NCBI GenBank assembly: GCA_001802375.1
Contig: MGXK01000055.1
Coordinates: forward strand, 1 to 39,500
Direction of reading: 5' to 3'
Origin: Gammaproteobacteria bacterium RBG_16_51_14
Lineage (GTDB): Bacteria > Pseudomonadota > Gammaproteobacteria > Eutrophobiales > Eutrophobiaceae
DNA length: 39,500 bases
Part shown: positions 1-10,591 of the stretch, in pieces
How the letters are laid out: the number at the start of each line of letters is the position of its first letter
Position numbering within the stretch: position 1 is the first letter of the stretch
The notes under the pieces: model-generated
Seen by the model: the letters and a program-made list of their open reading frames with translations, nothing else
Told to the model about the DNA's origin: nothing
Databases searched by the model: none
Made by a program: the position numbers and the translations under genes

Positions 1-1094
1 CTGTCACTCGTTCCAAGTAATCCCCCGACATCCCCGCGCGGCAATTCGCCGCGGTATAAAACGGCTTCAAGGATATTGCCGGTCTTGGCGGGCAGGCTAT
101 CAGCGCGGACTTCTTCCTCAGCCCATATCAGGATACGGTTTCTCAACCGATCCGGTTGCACGAGCTTCTCCATGAATCTGACCTGGTCAAGACAGGTTTC
201 AAGGAAGAAATGTGTAAATTCTGCCAGCGCTTCCTCGCTCAGGTTCCCCCTGCCATCAAGATCATTACGGCGTTGAAGATCGCAGTTTGTTAAATGCTGT
301 TTATACGTTTGCTCATTACGGGCAAGACCCCGTGCAATTGACCAGATCCCGCCTGTGTCGAGTGTTTCCAGCAACATCGCATGGGACATTAATCGCGCAA
401 CACGTCCATTACCATCCAGGAACGGGTGGATCCATAACAGACGGTGATGCGCGGCGGCAAGGGAAAGGATTCTTTCCGACTTGCCCATATGTCCATAAAC
501 GTTCTCGAATCTTCCGAGAAAACGGGACAGTGCCCCCGGGCTGACAGGTATGTGCCGTCCAACTTTCACATCCCGTGCACGAAGTTCGCCGGGAATAACC
601 CTGATCCGTTCACCGTTATCCGGGTCTTCGACCCATAGCAATTTCTCCGGTAACAATTCACTGAAACGTCTATGAATCTCGAGAATACCCTCCGTAGTGG
701 TTGCCCGTCCGTTCAGACCCCCTGCATCAATCCATTTCTGGACGGCGATATGCGCCTTGGCCTCAAGCTGCAAGTCACGTTTTTTTGGGTCAGCACTGTA
801 ATCGTTATTGAGGGCCCGTTCGATATCAATTGGGTGCGTGTCGTGTCCCTCAATCCGGTTGCTGTAATAGCAGTTCATGGAGCGGACCAGATCAGCCAGG
901 GCGATGACCACACCCGCCGGCAGGCTGCGCCGGAAACCGGCCGACGATGCAGCAAGCTCGACCGCAAGATCACTCAGGGCAGGACGGTGCCGTGAGTCCT
1001 CGGTAAGGAGGAGCGGTTCCATCATGCTTACCGATTCGCCACGATCGACGACCTGTGAAATGTCCGTTTTATTGTCCTCTTTAATATTAGACAT
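1..1094 (-). CDS. Fic family protein (partial, C-terminus outside window)
   Basis: The frame is open from the ATG at 1094 to the left edge (about 364 codons), so the C-terminus is missing. Around residues 223-231 it carries the Fic core HPFLDGNGR, followed by VARLM. In active Fic enzymes the His is catalytic, and the family moves AMP or another phosphate-containing group from a nucleotide onto target proteins. Residues 78-83 read SNRIEG, which fits the (S/T)xxxE(G/N) inhibitory helix and would make this a class II, self-inhibited Fic protein with Glu82 as the blocking residue. The visible end (LYRGELPRGDVGGLLG) looks like a winged-helix domain, as in many larger Fic proteins. Targets cannot be read from the sequence. 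Paired TGTCC boxes lie over and upstream of the start. The family call is firm; the class is inferred from motif position. Confidence 0.9.
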   Translation of the reverse strand, partial: MSNIKEDNKTDISQVVDRGESVSMMEPLLLTEDSRHRPALSDLAVELAASSAGFRRSLPAGVVIALADLVRSMNCYYSNRIEGHDTHPIDIERALNNDYSADPKKRDLQLEAKAHIAVQKWIDAGGLNGRATTTEGILEIHRRFSELLPEKLLWVEDPDNGERIRVIPGELRARDVKVGRHIPVSPGALSRFLGRFENVYGHMGKSERILSLAAAHHRLLWIHPFLDGNGRVARLMSHAMLLETLDTGGIWSIARGLARNEQTYKQHLTNCDLQRRNDLDGRGNLSEEALAEFTHFFLETCLDQVRFMEKLVQPDRLRNRILIWAEEEVRADSLPAKTGNILEAVLYRGELPRGDVGGLLGTSD

Positions 1095-1168
1095 AATTTT
1101 AATATAAATAAATAGTTAAATTAATAATAAGGATGGTTTATTCCTTATAAATGTCCTCTTATATGTCC
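1061..1168. promoter_or_regulatory. Two pairs of TGTCC boxes around the fic start
   Basis: TGTCC occurs at 1061, 1073, 1152 and 1164. Each pair is spaced exactly 12 bp, and the two pairs lie 91 bp apart. The 12-bp units share the form TGTCC, two bases, TT, and a T/A-rich end. The inner pair overlaps the first dozen fic codons and the outer pair sits just upstream in AT-rich DNA. Repeats with one-turn spacing next to a start suggest a protein-binding site that controls fic. No binding protein is known from the sequence, and the role is inferred. Confidence 0.45.
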
Positions 1169-1510
1169 GTTTTTAGACCTTTTTGTGCAGCTTGTCCAGT
1201 CTTTTCTCTGATCCGGTTCAAGGGGTAACACTCAACCGGACTTTTCCATGGAGCAGAACTTCTTCCGGTATTGCAAAACTGCCTTCATTAACTATGGATG
1301 TAAACAGGCCGTTTATAGAATTCTTTCGTTTACGGGAAGAGAGGTTAGGTAGTGTCCAGCGTTTATTCACTTGTGCCACTGATTTGTACTCAAGATTGAC
1401 CCGTGTGACAACCTGCCCTGCTGATCAACAGCAGGAGACAAATGAGACTGATCGACGTGGTATTGGTAAGTGCAATTCGGTTTCAAAAAAATCCCCCAAA
1501 TTTCCCCCAT
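1095..1510. other. Gene-poor strip between fic and tRNA-Leu terminator
   Basis: No convincing gene is seen. Apart from the TGTCC boxes there is a perfect hairpin with 7-bp arms, CCTGCTG and CAGCAGG, and a 5-base loop at 1417-1435. The DNA from about 1095 to 1150 is strongly AT-rich. Short open frames here do not resemble known proteins. The strip lies between an accessory gene and a tRNA 3' side, a common place for integrated elements, but no integrase or attachment repeat can be seen in the window. Confidence 0.5.
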
Positions 1511-1565
1511 AAAAGAATTTCAGGGAACCTGCGCTTGCCTTGCTTCACAGCAGATGCCCCTGAAA
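1511..1565 (-). terminator. Probable terminator after tRNA-Leu
   Basis: Reading on the minus strand, TTTCAGGG (1565-1558) pairs perfectly with CCCTGAAA (1525-1518). An inner CTGC/GCAG pairing extends the stem, and the tract TTCTTTT follows. It lies about 25 bases beyond the tRNA 3' end. The long loop makes it less typical than a compact intrinsic terminator. Confidence 0.5.
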
Positions 1566-1589
1566 GATTCATTAATAAAGGATTTAAGG

Positions 1590-1676
1590 TGGTGCCGGGG
1601 AAGGGAATCGAACCCCCACTCAGTTGCCTGAACCAGATTTTGAGTCTGGCGCGTCTACCAGTTCCGCCACCCCGGC
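1590..1676 (-). tRNA. tRNA-Leu (anticodon CAA)
   Basis: The minus strand gives an 87-base tRNA that includes an encoded CCA end. The acceptor stem GCCGGGG pairs with CCCCGGC. The anticodon stem CCAGA/TCTGG frames the loop CTCAAAA, giving anticodon CAA, which reads UUG. A long variable arm marks a class II tRNA, as expected for leucine. The T arm carries GGTTCGATTCC. Confidence 0.97.
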
Positions 1677-1703
1677 ATGTTGTGGATGGTTTTCGGAAAG
1701 GCA

Positions 1704-1731
1704 AGTATATGTAAAGTCGTTTCAGGATCAA
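1704..1731 (-). promoter_or_regulatory. Promoter for tRNA-Leu
   Basis: On the minus strand TTGATC (1731-1726) is followed after 16 bases by TATACT (1709-1704), close to the sigma-70 consensus. This leaves about 27 bases to the mature tRNA 5' end, enough for a short precursor leader that RNase P would remove. Confidence 0.6.
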
Positions 1732-1780
1732 ACCGGTTTATGCCTGCCCCCGGTAGAATTTCTGATACCATCGCGCTGCC

Positions 1781-3939
<2,159 letters not shown>

Positions 3940-3943
3940 GAAT

Positions 3944-4792
3944 ATGCCGGGGATCAGCCACCGTTATGTGCAGATAGCCGAAGCCATCGCTGATCGGATC
4001 ATGCTGCCCCCTATTGAGATGATCTATATTCCGCTCCCTGCGGACGAACCGGGATGCAGGCAAAAATTCGGTGCCGTAGTACTGGCCGACGGCAGCGTCG
4101 GCATCATGTTCATCCTGATGGATGATACGACACCGCAGTTACAACAGTGTGTTGAGTCACAGAGATACCAGGGAAAGAGCCCCCTGCTGATGGCCCGTTC
4201 CTTCACCAGCACGGACCCGGTCCAGAAAACACTGGCACTGGGGGCCCTGAATGCCATTGCTCGCTTCATCTTACACAAGTGCGGTTACCAGTTGGACTAT
4301 ACGACGGATTCCATGGCTCTTTTCAATCCACAGCCCGGGGATGTAATGGGCATGGTGGGTTACTTTCCCCCTTTGGTAGGGCGTATCCGCGAGGCGAATA
4401 TCCCGCTTACCGTCATTGAACTGAAGGAAGAACTGGCCAGACGGGAACCCGGGTTTATTGTTACGACGGACGCCCGTGAGCTGAGACGTTGCACCAAGGT
4501 GTTGTGCACCAGTACGGTGTTGCTCAATGATTCACTGGATGACATTTTGCAGAACTGCCGGCAAGCTGAACGGGTCGCCATCATTGGACCCACTGCCGGA
4601 TTTCTTCCCGATCCCTTGTTCGAACGCGGAGTTGATACCATCGGTGGTACTTTTATAGAGGATGCAAACGCGTTTCTTGAGAACTGTCGCGAGCAGGAAA
4701 AATGGGGGCCGGCTGCACGAAAATACTGCATACGGAAAGAAGGTTATCCCGGATATAAAACGTTGCTGGCGGGTCTTGGAACCCGTGATTGA
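3944..4792 (+). CDS. DUF4213/DUF364 protein, putative Rossmann-like chelatase
   Basis: The 282-residue product resembles two-part DUF4213-DUF364 proteins, often annotated as putative heavy-metal chelation proteins. Its true substrate is unknown. The N-terminal half has the DUF4213 pattern (GAVVLADGSVGIMFILMDD). The C-terminal half has the DUF364 pattern: MGMVGYFPPLVGRIREA, then VIELKEE, CTSTVLLNDSLDDIL and VAIIGPTAGFLPDPLFERGV, which suggests a Rossmann-like fold. The ATG at 3944 was chosen over a longer open frame because it starts five bases after tgt and gives the family's usual length. Gammaproteobacteria normally have yajC straight after tgt, so this gene is an insertion into a conserved cluster. 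A role tied to queuosine or metal handling would be inference only. Confidence 0.75.
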   Translation: MPGISHRYVQIAEAIADRIMLPPIEMIYIPLPADEPGCRQKFGAVVLADGSVGIMFILMDDTTPQLQQCVESQRYQGKSPLLMARSFTSTDPVQKTLALGALNAIARFILHKCGYQLDYTTDSMALFNPQPGDVMGMVGYFPPLVGRIREANIPLTVIELKEELARREPGFIVTTDARELRRCTKVLCTSTVLLNDSLDDILQNCRQAERVAIIGPTAGFLPDPLFERGVDTIGGTFIEDANAFLENCREQEKWGPAARKYCIRKEGYPGYKTLLAGLGTRD

Positions 4793-4940
4793 CAGCACGC
4801 TATCAGGCATTCCGGATTAGAGATCGGGATAGGCAGATTACAGAATCCGCTTTTCTGTTACTGCGTATGGCATCTCATATATTACCTTCATCAAGTCTGT
4901 GTCATAATACGCCGCTTTAATTAAGGGGCGTACTGGCACG

Positions 4941-5270
4941 ATGTTTGAATTTTTTATTAATAATGCATGGGCCCAGGAAACACCTTCCCAGGGGGGAGGG
5001 TTGTTCAGTCTCCTGCCCTTGATCGTCCTGTTCGCGGTCTTTTATTTTTTCCTGATCCGGCCACAGATGAAACAGGCCAAGGAACACAGGCAATTGGTCG
5101 AGGGCCTGAGCAAGGGCGATGAAGTGATTACCAATGGGGGACTGCTCGGCAAGATTAAACAAATCGGAGATAATTTCATTGTCCTCGAAATTGCCAGCGA
5201 TACGGAGGTCAAGGTACAAAGACAATCCATTTCGGCCATCATGCCCAAGGGTACGCTGAAAACACTATAA
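4941..5270 (+). CDS. yajC: Sec translocon accessory subunit YajC
   Basis: YajC is a small inner-membrane partner of SecDF in the Sec holotranslocon. The 109-residue product has one membrane segment (about residues 21-40, LFSLLPLIVLFAVFYFFLI) followed by RPQMKQAKEHRQLVEGLSKGD and the conserved GDEVITNGGLLGKI block. Length and sequence fit the family well. It is preceded by about 150 bases that include a CATAAT at 4903-4908, which might be a -10 box, though I see no good -35. It is followed 33 bases later by secD. Confidence 0.96.
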   Translation: MFEFFINNAWAQETPSQGGGLFSLLPLIVLFAVFYFFLIRPQMKQAKEHRQLVEGLSKGDEVITNGGLLGKIKQIGDNFIVLEIASDTEVKVQRQSISAIMPKGTLKTL

Positions 5271-5303
5271 CAATTTATTTATTGATGTGATGACTCAAGA
5301 ATT

Positions 5304-7181
5304 ATGAACCGTTACCCCTTGTGGAAAAATATACTCATCCTGCTGATTGTGGTGACCGGTATGGTTTTTGCCTTGCCGAACATCTATGGCAAGTACCCGG
5401 CATTGCAGATATCACCATCACGCGCGGCAGAGGTAAATGAATATACAAAACTGCAGGTCAGTACGGCACTGGAAGGAGCAGGTATACAGTACACCTCAAT
5501 CGATCTGGGAGTGGATCGTCTCATCATTCGGTTTGATGATACGGAGATACAGCTCAGGGCGCAAAGCGTTGTCAAGACGGCGCTGGGCAACAATTATGTC
5601 GTGGCCCTGAATCTGGCCGCCGCCACACCGGACTGGTTACGGAAGCTGGGTGCGGAACCCATGTTTCTGGGTCTGGATCTGCGTGGTGGTGTGCATTTCC
5701 TCCTGGAGGTGGATATGGATGCCGCGGTCGTCAAGGCCGAAGAGCGTTATATCTCTGATCTGCGTACGTTGTTGCGGGAAAACAAGGTTCGCTACAAGAC
5801 CATAACCCGTATTGATACAGGGGGTGTGTTGATCCGGTTCCAGGATGCTGAACACCAGAACCAGGGGATAAAACAGATTGAAGACAACTTCCGGGAACTT
5901 GAACTGAAGGTACCCGATGCTGCATCAGAACCCCAGGTGCAGCTCAAGATTACTGAAAAGGCAATCCAGGAGGTCAAGAAATTCGCGCTGCAGCAGAACA
6001 TCACGACCTTGCGCAAGCGTGTCAATGAACTGGGGGTTGCCGAACCCATCATACAGCAACAGGGTCTGAACCGTGTTGTGGTGCAATTGCCTGGTATACA
6101 GGATACCGCGCGCGCCAAGGAAATCCTGGGTGCAACGGCGACACTGGAATTCAGGATGGTGGACGAGGAACATAATCCGCAGGACGCACTGGATGGACGG
6201 ATTCCCGCCGGTTCGAAGCTTTATTACGATCGCTCCGGCCAGGCAATGCTGCTGAGCAAGCAGGTGATGCTGACCGGGGATTACATTATTGATGCCGCCT
6301 CTGGTATTGATTCCATGAGCGGGGGCCCGGATGTCACCATCACACTGGATGGCAAGGGGGCAAAGATCTTCAGTCGAGAAACGCGTGATGAAGTGGGTAA
6401 ACGCATGGCGGTTGTTTTTATCGAGAACAAGACCGAGACAATAAACGTAGATGGTGTGATTCAGCAAAAGAAGGAAACCATTGAAGAAGTAATCAACGCG
6501 GCGACCATCCGTGAACAACTTGGCAAGCGTTTTCATATCACTGGACTGGATTCCACCCAGGAAGCCCGTAACCTGGCTTTGCTGCTTCGCGCCGGGGCCC
6601 TGGCCGCACCGATCAACATCATCGAGGAACGCACGGTGGGTCCGAGTCTGGGGGCTGAGAACATCGAGCGCGGATTCCATTCCGTCTGGGTAGGCTTCGC
6701 AGTGATAGCGGTGTTTATGATTGTCTATTATCTGATGTTCGGTTTAACTGCGGTGGTGGCGCTCGGAGTCAATGTCATCCTGCTGATCGCACTGTTGTCG
6801 ATGCTGCAGGCGACCCTTACTTTGCCCGGCATGGCGGGTATCGCCCTCACGGTGGGTATGGCCATCGATGCCAATGTACTTATCAACGAGCGCATCCGCG
6901 AGGAACTGAGAAATGGCAATAGTCCCCAGGCCAGCATCAGCGCGGGCTACGAACGCGCCTTCGGCACCATTCTCGATACCAACATCACCACCCTGATCGC
7001 CGGTCTGGCACTGTTCATATTCGGCACCGGCCCGGTCCGTGGTTTTGCCGTCGTATTGTGTCTGGGTATCCTCACCTCCATGTTCAGTGCGGTTATGGTC
7101 TCGCGCAGTCTCGTCAATCTGCATTACGGCAGTCGCCACAAACTCACCCGCATCGCCATCGGGAACACCGCGTGGAAATGA
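5304..7181 (+). CDS. secD: Protein translocase subunit SecD
   Basis: SecD works with SecF in the inner membrane, using the proton gradient to pull exported proteins into the periplasm. The 625-residue product has an N-terminal membrane segment, a large periplasmic part and a C-terminal bundle of about five membrane helices from about residue 465. Visible family blocks are LGLDLRGGVHFLLEVD (near residue 120), LRKRVNELGVAEPIIQQQG, the segment RAGALAAPINIIEERTVGPSLG, and AIDANVLINERIREEL within the membrane bundle. The length is close to that of Escherichia coli SecD. It lies between yajC and secF in the usual order. Confidence 0.98.
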   Translation: MNRYPLWKNILILLIVVTGMVFALPNIYGKYPALQISPSRAAEVNEYTKLQVSTALEGAGIQYTSIDLGVDRLIIRFDDTEIQLRAQSVVKTALGNNYVVALNLAAATPDWLRKLGAEPMFLGLDLRGGVHFLLEVDMDAAVVKAEERYISDLRTLLRENKVRYKTITRIDTGGVLIRFQDAEHQNQGIKQIEDNFRELELKVPDAASEPQVQLKITEKAIQEVKKFALQQNITTLRKRVNELGVAEPIIQQQGLNRVVVQLPGIQDTARAKEILGATATLEFRMVDEEHNPQDALDGRIPAGSKLYYDRSGQAMLLSKQVMLTGDYIIDAASGIDSMSGGPDVTITLDGKGAKIFSRETRDEVGKRMAVVFIENKTETINVDGVIQQKKETIEEVINAATIREQLGKRFHITGLDSTQEARNLALLLRAGALAAPINIIEERTVGPSLGAENIERGFHSVWVGFAVIAVFMIVYYLMFGLTAVVALGVNVILLIALLSMLQATLTLPGMAGIALTVGMAIDANVLINERIREELRNGNSPQASISAGYERAFGTILDTNITTLIAGLALFIFGTGPVRGFAVVLCLGILTSMFSAVMVSRSLVNLHYGSRHKLTRIAIGNTAWK

Positions 7182-7207
7182 CCTCAATAACCGGCTAGGA
7201 GCGCGCC

Positions 7208-8149
7208 ATGGAATTCTTCAAGATCCGAAAAGACATCCCGTTCATGCGACATGCACTGGTATTTAATGTGATTTCACTGGTCACGTTTGTCCTTGCGGTG
7301 TTTTTTCTGGCCACCAGGGGCTTGAATCTGGGTGTCGACTTCACCGGGGGTACGGTCATTGAAGTGAACTATGCCCAGCACGCGGATTTATCGAAGGTGC
7401 GCGAGACGCTCGCAAGTCTTGGCTATCATGACGTACCGGTGCAGAATTTCGGAACCTCGAGGGATGTCCTCATCCGGCTGCCGGCCAGACAGGATGCGGC
7501 AGGTTCCACGCTATCCCAGACCGTAGGCACCGCCTTGCGGGGGGTTGATCCCAGTGCGGAGATCCGAAGAGTGGAGTTTGTCGGTCCGCAGGTTGGCCAG
7601 GAACTGATGGACAACGGCGGTCTTGCCCTGCTGTTTGTCTCAATCGGGATTGTCATCTATCTCTGGGCCCGTTTCGAATGGAAATTCGGGGTGGCCGCCG
7701 TCATTGCGAATCTGCACGATGTCGTGATCATCCTCGGTTTCTTTGCCTTCTTCCAATGGGATTTTTCGGTCAGCGTGCTGGCAGCGGTATTGGCGGTACT
7801 TGGTTATTCAGTCAACGAATCGGTGGTTGTATTCGACCGCGTGCGGGAGAATTTCCGCAAGATGCGCGAAACGTCCGTACCGGCCGTGATCGATAATGCC
7901 ATTACCCGTACCCTGTCGCGCACCATCATCACCCACGGCTGCACCCAGCTCGCCGTATTGTCGATGTTGCTTCTCGGCGGCGAAACGCTGCATTACTTTG
8001 CACTCGCGCTGACGATCGGTATCCTGTTCGGGATTTACTCTTCAGCGCTGGTTGCGAGCCCGATCGTCATGTGGCTCGGCATCTCGCGCGGTGATCTGGT
8101 CCATGCACCGGTCAAGAAGGAGGGTGCCGACCTGCCTTACCCGCCCTAG
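7208..8149 (+). CDS. secF: Protein translocase subunit SecF
   Basis: SecF is the partner of SecD in the inner-membrane translocation motor. The 313-residue protein has one N-terminal membrane helix and a periplasmic part that starts with the conserved GVDFTGGTVIEV. A C-terminal helix bundle contains LAVLGYSVNESVVVFDRVREN and the ITRTLSRTIITHGCTQ block. The ATG at 7208 follows an AGGAGCG ribosome site and lies 26 bases after secD. The end of the sec cluster is followed by a folded palindrome at 8255-8321. Confidence 0.98.
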   Translation: MEFFKIRKDIPFMRHALVFNVISLVTFVLAVFFLATRGLNLGVDFTGGTVIEVNYAQHADLSKVRETLASLGYHDVPVQNFGTSRDVLIRLPARQDAAGSTLSQTVGTALRGVDPSAEIRRVEFVGPQVGQELMDNGGLALLFVSIGIVIYLWARFEWKFGVAAVIANLHDVVIILGFFAFFQWDFSVSVLAAVLAVLGYSVNESVVVFDRVRENFRKMRETSVPAVIDNAITRTLSRTIITHGCTQLAVLSMLLLGGETLHYFALALTIGILFGIYSSALVASPIVMWLGISRGDLVHAPVKKEGADLPYPP

Positions 8150-8254
8150 AATCTGACGGTCTGCCCCATGCAGTCCTTGATTTTTTGTGATCAATCTGTT
8201 TTCTCCGGCGCTTCTGCAATCTTCCCGGTAAACTGGATGAAGGAGGTTCGGGAC

Positions 8255-8321
8255 GGGATGATTCTGGACAAGCGGAGCTTGAATCTTGAATCTCCCGTGC
8301 TTACGCACGGGGAATCATCCC
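8255..8321. repeat. Compact palindromic element with possible three-way fold
   Basis: Arms GGGATGATTC (8255-8264) and GAATCATCCC (8312-8321) are perfect inverted repeats. Inside them are CAAGC-GGA-GCTTG (8269-8281) and a second hairpin CCCGTGC-TTAC-GCACGGG (8294-8311). TTGAATC is repeated between the two inner hairpins. Together they can fold as an outer stem bearing two hairpins on either strand. No T-run follows. It could be a REP/MITE-like unit, a processing or termination structure after secF, or a remnant of a transposon end. Only one copy is in the window. Confidence 0.55.
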
Positions 8322-8403
8322 GGTTACGCGGGGCTATCTATTGAATCTTTTGTTCCCGGGACTTTTATTGACGGCATAGGGAAAAGGTTTTCGCTACAGT
8401 CCA

Positions 8404-9540
8404 ATGAAGATCATCGCAGATCAACATATCCCGTTTGTCCGTCAGACATTTTCCCGCTTTGGCGAGGTGGTTGTGCTGAATGGTCGTGCTATCTCGCCCG
8501 GGCATGTCGAGGATGCGGATATCCTGCTGGTGCGGTCTGTGACAAGGATCAACGCCGGATTACTCGAAAATAGCCATGTCCGTTTTGTCGGGTCAGCGAC
8601 CAGTGGTATTGATCATGTGGATACGGACTACCTGGGCGCAAATAAAATCCGGTTTGCCTATGCCCCCGGCTGTAATGCACGCTCCGTCGCCGAGTATGTA
8701 CTCAGCAGCCTGTTTGTGCTGGCAGGGCAATATGATTTTTCCCTTCAGGACAAGACCATTGCCATCATCGGTTGCGGTAAGGTTGGGTCCTGTCTCCAGG
8801 AATTGATACAGGCCCTGGGTGTTCGATGTCTTGTCAATGATCCGCCCCTCAAGGACAAGACCGGAGGCAGCCTGTACTGTGGGCTGGAGGAAGCCTTGTC
8901 TGCGGATATTGTGACACTGCATGTGCCGTTGACAGACAGGGGCAATTATCCGACCCGTGGCATGGTTGACGCGGACTTTCTGGCGCAACTGAAACCACAG
9001 GGGATTTTCATTAATACCTCCCGGGGTGAGGTGGTTGATGAGGCGGCACTCAAGCAGTTTATCAGGGATCACAGGGCGTTTTCTGTGGTCCTCGATGTCT
9101 GGTCAAATGAGCCATGGATTGATGCAGGGTTGCTGGCACAGGTTGCCATTGGAACGCCCCATATTGCCGGATACAGCCTGGATGGAAAACTCAGGGCAAC
9201 CTGGATGCTTTACAGGCAGGTCTGTAATTATCTTGAAGTGTCTGCAGACCCTGAACCGGAACTGGCAATGCCTCCAGCTGAATCATCCGGTATATGCCTT
9301 GCTATGGAAGAGGATTCCATACAATTCGCCGTACTGGCAGGCTATGATGTGAGGAGCGATGCTGCCTCATTGAGAAGAATGCTTGAGATCCCTGGGGAGT
9401 TAAGGGGAGATTATTTTGATGCGCTGAGGAATAATTATCCGGTGCGACGGGAATTCAGGCAGACCGGGATTGACCTTCCCACCAACAATGCATATATAAG
9501 GGAAAAACTGGTGAAGCTTGGTTTTACGATCAACAGGTGA
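8404..9540 (+). CDS. pdxB: Erythronate-4-phosphate dehydrogenase
   Basis: PdxB oxidises 4-phosphoerythronate in the DXP-dependent pathway to pyridoxal phosphate, the cofactor that HisC in this window also needs. The 378-residue protein shows the D-2-hydroxyacid dehydrogenase plan. It has SATSGIDHVD and VAEYVLSSLF in the substrate domain, the NAD-binding GCGKVGSCLQE near residue 125, INTSRGEVVDE, and the catalytic His region GTPHIAGYSLDGK. The extra C-terminal segment of about 90 residues is the PdxB dimerisation domain, which separates it from simpler dehydrogenases. Its end overlaps the GTG start option of purN. Confidence 0.95.
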   Translation: MKIIADQHIPFVRQTFSRFGEVVVLNGRAISPGHVEDADILLVRSVTRINAGLLENSHVRFVGSATSGIDHVDTDYLGANKIRFAYAPGCNARSVAEYVLSSLFVLAGQYDFSLQDKTIAIIGCGKVGSCLQELIQALGVRCLVNDPPLKDKTGGSLYCGLEEALSADIVTLHVPLTDRGNYPTRGMVDADFLAQLKPQGIFINTSRGEVVDEAALKQFIRDHRAFSVVLDVWSNEPWIDAGLLAQVAIGTPHIAGYSLDGKLRATWMLYRQVCNYLEVSADPEPELAMPPAESSGICLAMEEDSIQFAVLAGYDVRSDAASLRRMLEIPGELRGDYFDALRNNYPVRREFRQTGIDLPTNNAYIREKLVKLGFTINR

Positions 9541-10157
9541 AAAACAGTCGTGATCGAATGAATCTTGGTTTTCTGGCTTCCGGCCGCGGTACCAACATGC
9601 AGGCCATCATCGATGCCTGCAGGGAGGGCAGGCTGCAGGCCAGCCCCGTTATTGTCATCAGTAACAATGCCGGATCAGGTGCACTGGAACGTGCAAATAG
9701 CGAAGGTATTGTGGCCTGTCATCTCAGCTCTGCTACGCACCCGGATTTGATACAACTGGACAGGGCGATGACAGAAACGCTGCTGTCACACCATGTTGAT
9801 CTGGTTATCCTGGCTGGTTATATGAAGAAGATAGGCTATCAGATGCTGGATGCCTTCCGGGGCAGAATCATTAATATTCATCCTTCCTTATTACCTAAAT
9901 ACGGCGGCACGGGGATGTATGGAATGAAAGTCCATGCAGCCGTCATAGCCGCAGGCGAAACAGAGACAGGGGTCACCATTCATGTAGTCGACCGGGACTA
10001 TGACCAGGGACCCATTCTTGCCCAGCGAGTCATCCCGGTTGAAACCGGTGATACCCCTGAGTCATTGGCGGCGCGTGTTCTGGATACAGAACATGCAATC
10101 TATGTTGACACGCTTGACAAGCTGATTTCCGGTGAAATCCGCTTGCCGCATGTGTGA
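9537..10157 (+). CDS. purN: Phosphoribosylglycinamide formyltransferase
   Basis: PurN transfers a formyl group from 10-formyltetrahydrofolate to glycinamide ribonucleotide in purine synthesis. The protein shows [16 protein letters not shown] at the phosphate-binding start, [12 protein letters not shown], the catalytic block [18 protein letters not shown], and [14 protein letters not shown] with the conserved Asp. The GTG at 9537 overlaps the pdxB stop (GTGA). The in-frame ATG at 9558 gives [11 protein letters not shown], closer to typical PurN starts, and is an equally good choice. The last codons run to the gloA leader, so pdxB-purN-gloA are probably co-transcribed. Confidence 0.94.
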   Translation: MKNSRDRMNLGFLASGRGTNMQAIIDACREGRLQASPVIVISNNAGSGALERANSEGIVACHLSSATHPDLIQLDRAMTETLLSHHVDLVILAGYMKKIGYQMLDAFRGRIINIHPSLLPKYGGTGMYGMKVHAAVIAAGETETGVTIHVVDRDYDQGPILAQRVIPVETGDTPESLAARVLDTEHAIYVDTLDKLISGEIRLPHV

Positions 10158-10177
10158 AATATCTGGAGGTGAATGTG

Positions 10178-10570
10178 ATGAGGTTGATGCATACCATGCT
10201 GCGCGTCGGGAATCTCGAACGCGCAATCGGGTTTTATACCCAGGTACTGGGGATGCAACTTTTGAGGAAGCATGATTACCCGGAACATAAATTTACGCTT
10301 GCCTTTGTCGGCTATGGCGCAGAGGCCGAAACCGCAGTAATCGAACTGACCTGGAACTGGGACAAGGATAGTTACGACATGGGTAATGCCTTTGGGCATA
10401 TCGCGATCGGTGTGGACGATGTCTATGCTGCGTGCGACAGGATCAAGGCACGCGGCGGCAAAGTCATCCGGGAGGCTGGACCAATGCAGGGTGGAACCAC
10501 GGTCATCGCCTTTATAGAAGACCCGGATGGTTACAAGATTGAATTACTGGAAGGCCGTAAACAGGGATGA
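10178..10570 (+). CDS. gloA: Lactoylglutathione lyase (glyoxalase I)
   Basis: GloA converts the hemithioacetal of methylglyoxal and glutathione to S-lactoylglutathione. The 130-residue protein matches the bacterial nickel-type family: [44 protein letters not shown], the ELTWNWD block and [13 protein letters not shown] at the end. The expected metal ligands are visible as His5, Glu57, His75 and Glu123 by motif. The ATG at 10178 is chosen over an in-frame GTG at 10154 because GGAGG lies eight bases upstream and the start matches the family. Confidence 0.95.
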   Translation: MRLMHTMLRVGNLERAIGFYTQVLGMQLLRKHDYPEHKFTLAFVGYGAEAETAVIELTWNWDKDSYDMGNAFGHIAIGVDDVYAACDRIKARGGKVIREAGPMQGGTTVIAFIEDPDGYKIELLEGRKQG

Positions 10571-10591
10571 TTCAGGATCGGTTACCGGTTT

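Noticed and set aside
1218-1379. 53-codon minus-strand frame starting GTG, with a protein-like end (PEEVLLHGKVRLSVTP)
   Set aside because: Too short and without any recognised family or clear start signal; could be a gene remnant but not supportable.
1183-1512. 109-codon plus-strand open frame in the strip before tRNA-Leu
   Set aside because: Its sequence resembles no family, it has no good ribosome site, and it runs over the probable tRNA terminator.
8294-8311. CCCGTGC-TTAC-GCACGGG hairpin resembling a type I-E CRISPR repeat core
   Set aside because: Only one copy exists, without regularly spaced repeats or spacers, and there are no cas genes nearby.
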